Shown one piece after another: positions 10,650 through 20,200 of a DNA stretch of 64,000 bases (positions are counted from its first letter, which is position 1; each line of letters begins with the position of its first letter). Source of the stretch: Acidobacteriota bacterium (GTDB lineage Bacteria > Acidobacteriota > Terriglobia > Terriglobales > Acidobacteriaceae); NCBI GenBank assembly GCA_031296115.1, contig JARLGI010000120.1:1-64000 (forward strand), given 5' to 3'. The notes under the pieces were generated by a model that worked only from the letters and a program-made list of their open reading frames with translations, made no database searches and was not told where the DNA came from. Made by a program: the position numbers and the translations under genes.

Positions 10650-12131
10650 TTATGGCTTGTTGCGCTGGAAGGTGGCAACGAGGTCGGAGAAGCCCTGTCC
10701 TTTTCCCGAAACCACTCCGTCGTAGTCGTTGGGATTGTAGCTCGTGAAAATGCTGAACCAGTTGCTGGAACCGATGGGCTCGCCCTCCAGAAAGTCGGCA
10801 TTGGTTGGCGAAATCGGGTCTGTCGTGGTGAACGATGACTGGATCAATATTTCATTATCGGGAGGCTCGGTGGGGCACATCACAGGACCACTCTGGTCCT
10901 GGCACGTAACCGAATACACAATGCAGTTACCCCCGGTTTGCAAATAAGTCACGCAGACTTCATTGGCGAACCCCGTTCCCAACAGGCGCTGCTTGAAGAA
11001 GGTCGCCTGGTTCCAGGGCGTAGCCAGCACGTTCATGAAAATGCAGTTGGGATTACAGTTCTGGAACCCCGCTGGGTAGGTGACGTCGGCCTCGTGGCCG
11101 CCGAAGGGGAAGGTCGTCGGCGTTCCGCCATTCTGGATTTGCTTGGTGATCAGGGTCGCTACGTGCGGAGTGAATTCCCAGGCCAGGATGTCCTGGGTCG
11201 TGCCATTGCTGGGCTGGTCGGCGGAGAAACCGACCCATCCTGCGCCGCAGTTCTTCTGGCCAGGTTGGCACTGGGAAGTGTCGAGAGCCAATCCGTAACC
11301 GGGGTCGTTGATGGTGTAGGCGATAGGAGGTACAACCGTGGGAGTTCCGGGCTTGGGAGTGTGCGTGCCCTCCATGAGCGGCGGATTGAGCCAAATGCTC
11401 AAAGTGCCGGAGTTCCCGTTTCCCGTAGGTGGAGCGTATTCAATCACGACAGTATTCACCGGGCCATTTTGGCAGATGCGAGTGGTGCAAGCGCCCCCCA
11501 GCATCGGAATCGTGGTGTTGATCGACTGCTGGCTCTGGAACAGCAGGCAGCTTTCTACGTGGTGGTTGTTCCCGATGGTGTAGTCGCCGGGCAGGTGGAC
11601 AGGAGTGTTGAAACTCTGGCCGCAACTCTGTACCGCGACATGGTTTGAGTTCGGGTCCCAGGGATTTCCAAGGATATCGAACTCTACCACCAGGCTGTTG
11701 TTAATACCCGCGTAGCCGATACCTCCTCTGCCAGCACCCAACGCTGTAAGTCCAGCGCCTGTGGCGCCCATGGTGCCATCCGTCGCGGTAGAGTTCTGGA
11801 TGATAAATGCCACCCCATCGCCCGGGGCGCAACAGGTGGTTGGGTTGTGCATCTGGAACTCGAACCACGTGGTGAATCCAGAGGCAATGGGTTGCTTGAC
11901 CTGGAAGTAGCTGGACGCGACCTGTGGAGGGCCAAACGGCCAAAACGGCCCGTCGGTAAGGCGAAGTACCTTCTGGGAGAGCCATGTGGCCTGATGCGAG
12001 CTACCATTCAATTGCAGGTTGGCTATGGAGGAGAAATCCTCAAAGCGAACTTGTTGCGCCGCCGATGACCCTGCAAAACACAAAAGGGTAACGACGAAAA
12101 GAACCAACGGAAACTTGATTGCCGATCGCAT
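10650..12131 (-). CDS. Secreted legume-type (L-type) lectin domain protein
   Basis: Signal peptide MRSAIKFPLVLFVVTLLCFAGSSAAQ; GDGVAFIIQNS...GAGRGGIGYAGINNSLVVEFDILGNPWDPNSNHVAVQS matches the L-type lectin core. Confidence 0.8.
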   Translation of the reverse strand: MRSAIKFPLVLFVVTLLCFAGSSAAQQVRFEDFSSIANLQLNGSSHQATWLSQKVLRLTDGPFWPFGPPQVASSYFQVKQPIASGFTTWFEFQMHNPTTCCAPGDGVAFIIQNSTATDGTMGATGAGLTALGAGRGGIGYAGINNSLVVEFDILGNPWDPNSNHVAVQSCGQSFNTPVHLPGDYTIGNNHHVESCLLFQSQQSINTTIPMLGGACTTRICQNGPVNTVVIEYAPPTGNGNSGTLSIWLNPPLMEGTHTPKPGTPTVVPPIAYTINDPGYGLALDTSQCQPGQKNCGAGWVGFSADQPSNGTTQDILAWEFTPHVATLITKQIQNGGTPTTFPFGGHEADVTYPAGFQNCNPNCIFMNVLATPWNQATFFKQRLLGTGFANEVCVTYLQTGGNCIVYSVTCQDQSGPVMCPTEPPDNEILIQSSFTTTDPISPTNADFLEGEPIGSSNWFSIFTSYNPNDYDGVVSGKGQGFSDLVATFQRNKP

Positions 12132-12622
12132 GGAGAGTGCTTCCTTTTGCGCCGGATCACCGGCGTACTAGCTATATGACTGATTTACAGCCGACGACAG
12201 TCGACGGGGGCGTTCTCGCGCAATCGCCGCGGGTGAAAACTGCACCAAGGGTAGATGGCGAGATTTTGCGGTGATTGGGGGCTCAATGTCAAGCAATTCC
12301 CGAGAATTGACGGGCCTACCGCTTGCATTTGCGATTCCAGGACGCTTCAATCAACCAAGGTGGTTCTTGGACTACACACTTTTCGGTTGAAGACCCCAGT
12401 TCGGTCCTTGCCCCATCCCACTACGTCTTCCACCAGACATACCGGGGTTCGTCTTGTGAAGCATTAAAGTGTAACGATTGTCCAGGACTTGATGTATGAT
12501 GATAGTGCGTTTGTACGAACGGCGCGTCCAGCGGACATCCCTCCTGCGGTTTGAGCGATTCCTGCCTGCAACCTTCCGGTTCTCCAGCGCAACATCAAGA
12601 CTTAAGGATTAACAAGAATCAA

Positions 12623-12823
12623 ATGGAACAAGGAACTGTAAAGTGGTTTAACGATGCCAAGGGTTTTGGCTTTATTTCACGTCAGAACGGCGAAGATGTT
12701 TTCGTCCATTTCTCCGCCATCCAGTCGAACGGCTTCCGTTCGCTGCAGGAAGGCCAGGCGGTGAGTTTCGACGTGAAGCGTGGAGCAAAAGGCTGGCAGG
12801 CTGAGAACGTTCAAGTTCTCTAA
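12623..12823 (+). CDS. Cold-shock domain protein
   Basis: [69 protein letters not shown]1/RNP2 of CspA family. Confidence 0.95.
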   Translation: MEQGTVKWFNDAKGFGFISRQNGEDVFVHFSAIQSNGFRSLQEGQAVSFDVKRGAKGWQAENVQVL

Positions 12824-12838
12824 ACAGAAAGAACGAGC

Positions 12839-12869
12839 GAGGGCGGCGTGTGCTGCCCTCTGCTTTTTA
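12839..12869 (+). terminator. Terminator hairpin after csp gene
   Basis: GAGGGCGGC-GTGT-GCTGCCCTC followed by TGCTTTTT. Confidence 0.75.
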
Positions 12870-12977
12870 CGCGGCTATAAGTTCAGTTGAGTCTTTGGTC
12901 GTCAAAACCCCAACCGGAAGCCGTGCACGCTGATTGCTCTCGCACAGCCACGCGGCTCAACTCAGAAACGAGGAACT

Positions 12978-13340
12978 ATGAAGAACATCTATGTGGGGAA
13001 CTTAACCTTCGATGCGACTGAAGACCAAGTCCGCGGACTATTTGAAGCCTACGGCCCAGTCGACAAAGTCAGTATCGTGACCGACCGTGACACAGGACAG
13101 CCGCGAGGATTTGCCTTCGTCGAGATGTCGGACGACGACTCGGCTGGCAAGGCGATGGAAGCCCTGAACGGTACCAACCTTGGCGGACGGAACCTGACGG
13201 TGAACGAAGCCCGTCCCAAGACCGACCGGCCGCGTCGCGAAGGCGGCGGCGGACGCGGCGGCTTCGGTCGCAGCGGCGGTGGTGGCGGTGGCCGTGGCCG
13301 CTCGGGCGGCGGCGGTGGCGGCGGTTACGGACGCTACTAA
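12978..13340 (+). CDS. RRM-type RNA-binding protein with glycine-rich tail
   Basis: MKNIYVGNLTFDATEDQVRGLFEAYGPVDKVSIVTDRDTGQPRGFAFVEM (RNP motifs) and GGGGRGGFGRSGGGGGGRGRSGGGGGGGYGRY tail. Confidence 0.95.
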   Translation: MKNIYVGNLTFDATEDQVRGLFEAYGPVDKVSIVTDRDTGQPRGFAFVEMSDDDSAGKAMEALNGTNLGGRNLTVNEARPKTDRPRREGGGGRGGFGRSGGGGGGRGRSGGGGGGGYGRY

Positions 13341-13376
13341 GCTTCGCTGCTCGAATAAAGAATGTACAAAATTTGA

Positions 13377-13412
13377 TGCCGGAGCTGATCTTGCGAGATC
13401 GGCTCCGGCATT
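13377..13412 (+). terminator. Hairpin downstream of RRM gene, possible terminator
   Basis: ATGCCGGAGCTGATCTTGCGAGATCGGCTCCGGCAT long near-perfect stem; only a weak T-tract. Confidence 0.5.
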
Positions 13413-13501
13413 CGTGCTTGCGGATGCTGTGCCCGTAAGAGTGAACGTGGCATCGGCGACGAGTCTGCTACGCTTGACCGTTTCGCAGTCCTCGGTTTGC
13501 T

Positions 13502-14269
13502 ATGGATCAAGACTCCCGCACCGCCATCGAGTTTGCCGATGTAGGCTTCCGCGTGGCCGATGGTAAGGCTCTGCTCGAGGGCGTGAACCTGCAGATCCAG
13601 CGCGGCGAAGCCTTGATGCTGCTCGGTCGCAGCGGTTCCGGCAAGACGACCTCGCTGAAGATGATCAATCGCCTGCTCACTCCCACCGCGGGCGAGGTGC
13701 GCGTGGACGGAACTCCCACATCTGAGTGGGACGTGATCCAGTTGCGGCGGCGTATCGGCTACGCCATCCAGGACGTCGGCCTGTTTCCTCATTACACTGT
13801 CCGCGAAAACGTGGCGCTGGTTCCGAAACTCGAACAGTGGGAGAGCGGCAGAATTAACGCGCGCGTAGACGAAGTCCTGGCGCTGGTCGGGCTTTCCGGT
13901 AGTGAGTTCGCCGGACGCTATCCGCATGAACTTTCGGGCGGGCAGCGCCAGCGGGTTGGACTGGCTCGAGCTCTCGCGGCCGATCCGCCGATCCTGCTGA
14001 TGGATGAGCCCTTCGGTGCGCTCGATCCGATTACGCGGGCCGAACTCCAGATGGAATTCAAGAAGCTGCAGCAAAGCTTGGGGAAAACTATCGTTTTCGT
14101 CACGCACGACGTTGGCGAGGCTTTGCTGCTGGGCAGTCAAATCGGCCTGATGGAGAATGGCCGCCTGCGGGGCGTTTATTCGCCGGAAGAATTTCTGCAG
14201 GCGGGCGATTCTGCCATCAAGGCATACCTCGATGTTTTCCGCGCCGGGCAACAGATGTTTCGCAATTGA
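13502..14269 (+). CDS. Glycine betaine/choline-type ABC transporter ATP-binding protein (OpuCA/YehX-like)
   Basis: Walker A GRSGSGKTTSLKMINRLL, LSGGQRQRVGLARAL, LLMDEPFGALDP; followed by OpuC-type permease and binding protein. Confidence 0.9.
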   Translation: MDQDSRTAIEFADVGFRVADGKALLEGVNLQIQRGEALMLLGRSGSGKTTSLKMINRLLTPTAGEVRVDGTPTSEWDVIQLRRRIGYAIQDVGLFPHYTVRENVALVPKLEQWESGRINARVDEVLALVGLSGSEFAGRYPHELSGGQRQRVGLARALAADPPILLMDEPFGALDPITRAELQMEFKKLQQSLGKTIVFVTHDVGEALLLGSQIGLMENGRLRGVYSPEEFLQAGDSAIKAYLDVFRAGQQMFRN

Positions 14270-14275
14270 GCAACT

Positions 14276-14905
14276 GTGAACTTCCTCTTTACTCATAAAC
14301 GCGAAGTGGCGACCCTCACCGCGGAACATCTCTGGCTCGTCGGCGTCTCGATGTTGTTGGCCATCGTCATCGGCGTACCGCTGGGAATTCTGCTGACGCG
14401 CCGGCCGAAATGGAAGGCCCTTGTGCTCGGCAGTACCAATGTCATCCAGACAATTCCCAGCCTCGCGCTCTTCGGGCTGCTGTTGCCGCTGCCGTGGCTG
14501 GGCGCGCGTGCCGATCGCCTGGCGATCCTCGCTCTCGCTCTTTACGCCTTGCTTCCCATCGTGCGTAACACATATGTCGGCATTGTCGGCATCAGCGCAC
14601 CCGTCCGCGAAGCAGCGGTCGGAATGGGACTCACATCTGCGCAACTGCTGTGGCATGTCGAGCTTCCGCTGGCGTTGCCGGTCATGCTTTCCGGCATCCG
14701 CGTGGCGGCGGTGATCACCATTGGCGTCGCGACCATCGCGGCGGCAATCGGCGCGGGCGGTCTCGGCGAGTTCATCTTTCGCGGCATCGCCATGGTGGAC
14801 AATGGCGTAATTCTCGCCGGTGCAATTCCCGCCGCGCTGATGGCGCTTGCCGCCGATCTGCTGCTGAGCGGCGTCGAGAAGCTGCTGGTCCGCAGGACGC
14901 ATTAG
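14276..14905 (+). CDS. Glycine betaine/choline-type ABC transporter permease (OpuCB/YehW-like)
   Basis: TM protein with EAAVGMGLTSAQLLWHVELPLALPVMLSGIRVAAVITIGVATIAAAIGAGGLGEFIFRG; GTG start. Confidence 0.88.
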   Translation: MNFLFTHKREVATLTAEHLWLVGVSMLLAIVIGVPLGILLTRRPKWKALVLGSTNVIQTIPSLALFGLLLPLPWLGARADRLAILALALYALLPIVRNTYVGIVGISAPVREAAVGMGLTSAQLLWHVELPLALPVMLSGIRVAAVITIGVATIAAAIGAGGLGEFIFRGIAMVDNGVILAGAIPAALMALAADLLLSGVEKLLVRRTH

Positions 14906-15787
14906 ATGGACCGCCGCACCTTCGTCTCCGGACTGATGCTTCTGGCCGTGGGGTGCTCGCCTCGTAGAACGGCAATCACCGTTGGCTCCAAGAACTTCAC
15001 GGAACAACTCGTGCTCGGCGAACTGCTCGCGCAATACCTGGAGAGCGTTTGCCATCAGCCGGTGGAGCGCCGCTTCTATCTCGCCGGCACCTATATCTGC
15101 CAGCAGGCAATCATGGCGGGACGCATCGACACCTATGTCGAATACACGGGGACCGCGCTGGCCGCGATCCTGAAGCAGCATCCGTCGGGCGACTCGCAAG
15201 CCGTCTACCAGCAGGTGAAGGAGCAATACCGGCAGAAGTTCAATCTTGAGGTTATGCCGCCGCTCGGATTCAACAACAGCTTCGCCATGGTGATGCGCGG
15301 CGACGATGCCCGACGGCTGGGCGTGAGCACACTGTCGCAACTGGCGGCAGTTGCTCCGCAATTGCGGCTCGGCGTGGGCTACGAGTTTCTGGAGCGCGAG
15401 GACGGGTACAAAGGCCTGGTCAACCTGTACGGCTTGAAGTTTGCGGAAGCTCCGCGCGTAATGGATCTCGGGTTACTTTATCGCGCGCTGGAGAACAAGT
15501 CGGTGGACATCGTCGCCGGCAACAACACCGATGGGTTGATCGCAGCGCTGGGGCTGGTCGTGCTCGAGGATGACAAACATTATTTTCCGCCCTACGACGC
15601 CGTGCCGATTGTGCGGCCGCAGCTCTTCCAGATGTGTTCGTCGGCACGAGCGGCTTTTGAACACCTTGCCGGGCGCATCAGCGCCGACGACATGCGGCAG
15701 GTGAACTACGCCGTCGATGGCCAGAAAAAAGACGCAGCCGTCGTGGCGCGCGAATTCCTCGTCAGTCACCATCTACTGTCATCCTGA
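14906..15787 (+). CDS. Glycine betaine/choline-type substrate-binding lipoprotein (OpuCC/OsmF-like)
   Basis: Lipobox LLAVGC; ITVGSKNFTEQLVLGELLAQYLE...DTYVEYTGTAL; TAG/ATG junction with permease. Confidence 0.9.
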   Translation: MDRRTFVSGLMLLAVGCSPRRTAITVGSKNFTEQLVLGELLAQYLESVCHQPVERRFYLAGTYICQQAIMAGRIDTYVEYTGTALAAILKQHPSGDSQAVYQQVKEQYRQKFNLEVMPPLGFNNSFAMVMRGDDARRLGVSTLSQLAAVAPQLRLGVGYEFLEREDGYKGLVNLYGLKFAEAPRVMDLGLLYRALENKSVDIVAGNNTDGLIAALGLVVLEDDKHYFPPYDAVPIVRPQLFQMCSSARAAFEHLAGRISADDMRQVNYAVDGQKKDAAVVAREFLVSHHLLSS

Positions 15788-15945
15788 GTGCGCCCGCTTT
15801 GTTTTCGCGGGCCAGTCGAAGTGCCCCCAGTCCCGCTGCGACCTTCCCCGGCAATCTCCGCATCTCTTTCTCGACCAACCGTAGAGTCGATCCAAAGTTG
15901 CCGGATGGGTGCGTACTGACGATAATCGAACTGGACAAATAACCC

Positions 15946-16537
15946 GATGCTCATTCGCTCCCGCTTTGCTCAACGCTCCTTTGCACGCACCTGAGCTTGC
16001 CGCTGCTGGCGCAAGCTCCGACAGAAACCATCACCATTGATGCGCGCGCGCCGGCGCATCCCTTTCCGCACTTTTGGGAGCAGATGTTCGGCTCCGGGCA
16101 CGCCTCGCTTAGCCCCGCGCCGCCTATCGCGGAGACCTGCGGGCGGTGCGGCAGATCACCGGCTTCCAGTACGTTCGCTTCCACGGCATCTCTCTCGGCG
16201 ACGTCGGCGTGTACGACGAGGACAAGCAGGGCCATCCGATTTACAACTTCTCCTAGGTTGACCAGATTAAGACGGCCTGCTGGCCAACAACGCAAAGACC
16301 TTCGTGGAGCTCAGTTTCATCCCCTACAAGCTGGCGGCGCGCCCTGATCTGCAATCCTCGTGGTATCACCCGAACGTTTCGCCGCCCAGGGACTACGCCA
16401 AGTGGGATGACCTCGTCACCCAGTTCACCAAGCACCTGGCCGACCGCTATGGCATCGATGAAGTCGCCAACTGGTCCGATGGCAGCGTCACTCTGCAATT
16501 GCCGGTGAATGGGCTGGCGATCATCCAGGTGCGGTAG
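15946..16537 (+). pseudogene. Glycoside hydrolase family 39 (beta-xylosidase-like) remnant with frameshifts, stop and internal deletion
   Basis: Pieces FPHFWEQMFGSGHASL / RAVRQITGFQYVRFHGISLGDVGVYDEDKQGHPIYNFS* / DGLLANNAKTFVELSFIPYKLAARPDLQSSWYHPNVSPPRDYAKWDDLVTQFTKHLADRYGIDEVANW then SDGSVTLQLPVNGLAIIQVR*. Confidence 0.7.
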
Positions 16538-17111
16538 GAGGACAGTCCCCGAAGCGAGCTTGGCCATTTGATCTCGTCACATCGACGGGATTACGCCCGT
16601 TGGACAACGCCGAGCCTTCTATACCCCCCCACCCCTCACGCATGGAAACGCTTGAAGATAGGATAGTTATCTGACTTTTCGTGGTGAGAGCTTGGTAACA
16701 AAGGAGTTATCGCATCATCTAGATCATAAAAGACTTAGACCTGAAGTTTTAGGATAGATTGAGTATTGGTTTGGGCGGATCCGCTAAGTTCCTAGCTCAG
16801 CAGGAAGGCCGGAACGGCTGAATCTCGATTGTCAAGACTGGTACAGAGCCCCTCCGACTAGTCAGCGGCGGCTGGGCACACATCTCCCAACTCGTCAGAG
16901 TAGCGCCGCATGCCAGCTTGTCAAGTTACGAAGGTGCATTGGACTTTCGTAACCTGAAAAACTGGCGAGGGTAACCTGCGGCCCGCGGACCGTTCAATGG
17001 ATATAGCGAACGGATTGCCTGCAAACCTTGCGCTTCGCTGTCGGTGGCTTTGCCAATCCTATACAAGCTGCGATACTTGAGGGGTAGGTGCGGTTCTAAT
17101 TGCTGGGTATG

Positions 17112-17166
17112 CCGGGGCTGAAGCCCCGGGATGGGCAAGGGATTGAACGCGGACCTAAAGGTCCGC
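17112..17166. repeat. Paired palindromes (REP-like): CCGGGGCT-GA-AGCCCCGG and GCGGACCT-AA-AGGTCCGC
   Basis: Two perfect inverted repeats, centres 37 bp apart, upstream of metH. Confidence 0.8.
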
Positions 17167-17209
17167 TCTTCCACCAAAGGCCCTTGGAAATCCGCGCTGC
17201 CAGGTGCCA

Positions 17210-20200
17210 ATGAGTGACTTTCTAAAGGCCGTGCAGGAGCGCGTCGTCGTCTATGACGGCGCGATGGGGACGAACGTTCAGTTCCGCAACCCCACCGTGG
17301 ACGATTTCTGGGGCAAAGAGGGCTGCAACGAGCTGCTGGTGCTGAGCCGGCCCGACATCATTAAGGACATCCATGCCGATTTCTACAAAGTCGGCTGCGA
17401 CGTGGTCGAGACCGACACGTTCGGCGCCACCCGCGTGGTGCTGGCGGAATACGACCTGCAGGACAAAGTGCACGAGATCAACCTTGCTGCCGCGAAGATC
17501 GCGCGCGAGGTAGCGTCCAGCTTCAACGGACTTAAGCGCTTTGTCGCCGGTTCCATGGGGCCCACGACCAAGCTGCCGTCGCTCGGCCACATCAGCTTCG
17601 ACGACATGGCCGACTCCTATGCCGAGCAGGCCGTCGCGCTGATTGAAGGCGGAGTGGACGCTCTGCTGCTGGAGACCTGCCAGGACATTCTGCAGGCCAA
17701 GGCCGGGCTGGTCGGCATCTTCGACGCGCTGAAGAAGACTGGCAAGAACGTCCCCGTGCAGGTGCAGGTCACACTGGAAGCCACCGGGACGATGCTGCTG
17801 GGCACCGAGATCGGAGCGGCGCTCACCACGCTGGAGATGTTCGACGTCGCCGCCATCGGCCTTAACTGCGCGACGGGACCGAAGGAGATGAACGACGCGG
17901 TCCGCTACCTAGGAGCGAACTCGGCGAAGCACGTTTCGGTGTTGCCCAACGCGGGCCTGCCGCACAACGTGGGTGGACGCGCGGTGTACCTGCTGCAGCC
18001 GCAGGAGCTGGCCGACTACCACAAGCAGTTCATCACTGAATACGGTGTGCGCATCGTGGGCGGATGCTGCGGAACTACGCCTGAGCACCTGAAGGCGGTC
18101 GCTGAGACCTGCGCCAATCTTGAGCCTGCGCACCGCGACGTGAAGGTGACTGCGGCGGCAGCGAGCGCTTATTCCATGGTGCCGCTGGATCTTGATCCCA
18201 AGCCGTTGATTGTGGCTGAGGAGATGAACACCACCACCCGCGTCGAGCACTTCAAGAACATGGTGCGCTCGCAGAATTACGACGGGATCCTGACGCTGGC
18301 CAAGAAGCTGGTGAACGAAGGCTCGCACATGCTCGACCTGTGCTGCGCCATTGTCGGCGAAGACGAAAAAGATTACATCAGCAACATCCTGGAGAAGATT
18401 GCCACGCGTGTGCCGGCGCCGATCACGGTGGATTCGACCGAAGCCGATGTGGTCGAGGAGGCGCTGAAGCGCATTCCGGGCAAGGCCATCATCAACTCGA
18501 TTAATCTTGAGGATGGCGAGAAGCGCACGTCGAAAGTTCTGCCCATGGCCAAGCGTTACGGTGCGGCGGTCATCGCGCTGACGATCGACGAACAGGGCAT
18601 GGCGCTGACCTGGCAGAAAAAGCTGGCCATCGCCAAGCGCATCTTCGACCTGGCGGTGAACAAGTATGGCATTCGTCCGATGGATCTTATTTTCGACCCG
18701 CTGACCCTGCCGATTTCGACCGGGCAGGACGATTACCGCACTGCCGGCATCGAAACGCTGAAGGCGGTGCAGGCGATCAAGAAGGAAGTGCCCGAGGTGA
18801 AGACCATCCTCGGGGTCAGCAACATTTCGTTCGGGCTGAATGCCTATTCGCGGCGCATCTTAAACAGCGTGTTCATGCACGAGGCGGTGGACCATGGGCT
18901 CGACATGGCCATCGTCAACTACAGCAAGATCTATCCGCTGTACAAAATTCCGGAAGCGGAAGTTGATCTGGCGCGCAAGCTGATCTACTACGACCAGTCG
19001 AACGGCGATCCGCTGCAGGCCTACATGGCGCACTTCGCCGGAACCAAGGGCAAGGAAGAAACCACCACGGCGCACGTGGACACGCTGTCCATTGAAGACA
19101 AGCTAAAGTGGGCCATCATCAACGGCGAAAAACAGGTGGGCGAAGGCGCGCACAAGAAGTCGCTGGACGAGCTGTTGGAGGAGGCCCTAAACAATTACAC
19201 GCCGCTCGACCTCATCAACAATATCCTGCTCGACGGCATGCGGACGGTAGGCGACCTGTTCGGCTCGCGCAAGATGCAGTTGCCCTCGGTGCTGGATTCC
19301 GCCGGGGTGATGAAGGCCGCAGTCGCCTACCTCGAGCCGAAGATGGAGAAGAAAGAAGGAAGCCAGAAGGCGACCATCGTACTGGCGACGGTGAAGGGCG
19401 ATGTCCACGACATCGGCAAGAACCTGGTGGACATCATCCTCACCAATAACGGTTACCGCGTGGTGAACCTCGGCATCAAGCAGCCGTCGGACAGCATTAT
19501 CAAGGCTGCACTTGCGGAGAAGGCCGACGCCATTGGTCTGAGCGGGCTGCTGGTGAAATCCACGCTGGAGATGAAGTATGTGGTGCAGGACCTGCATCAC
19601 CAGAAGCTGGAGTTCCCGGTGATTTGTGGCGGAGCAGCACTCACGCGCAAGTACGTGGAGGATGACCTTCGGCGCGAATACACCGGCGGCGTGTTCTACG
19701 CGGACGACGCCTTCGCCGGGCTGCATCTGATGGAGCGGCTCGCATCGCCCAATGGCGAACGCGAAAAGTGCATTGCAGAAGGCCGTGTCGTGAAGGAGTT
19801 CGCTCGCGCGGCTGCAGCGGGCGGCAACGGAGATGGCGCCACCGCGCCCAACATCGAAGTCGCGCCGGCGCCGAACATTCCGCAGCCACCATTCTGGGGC
19901 ATCAAGGTGCTGAAGCCGCAGGACTTCGACTTGTGCGAGGTCTTTCAGTACATCAACCACACGGCGCTGTTCAAGAACCAGTGGCAGTTGAAGACCGCCT
20001 CGCAGGAAGACTACGGCCGTCTGGTGGAGACGAAGTACAAGCCGATCCTGGCGAAGCTCCAGGACGAGGTCATCGCCGCCGGCTGGTTTGAGCCGAAAGT
20101 TGTCTGCGGCTATTTTGGTGCGCAAGGCGAGGGCAACGACGTTATCGTCTACAACCTTCCAGAAGGCTGGAAGCAGGGCGACGCCGTCCCGCCGGAGACC

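Noticed and set aside
13337-15361. 674-aa minus-strand ORF opposite the opu genes
   Set aside because: Low-complexity His/Arg/Asp/Gln-rich translation antisense to three well-supported genes; typical high-GC shadow ORF.
16621-17209. Possible cobalamin/SAM/SAH riboswitch before metH
   Set aside because: No recognisable conserved core found by eye; left as an unexplained noncoding region rather than called.
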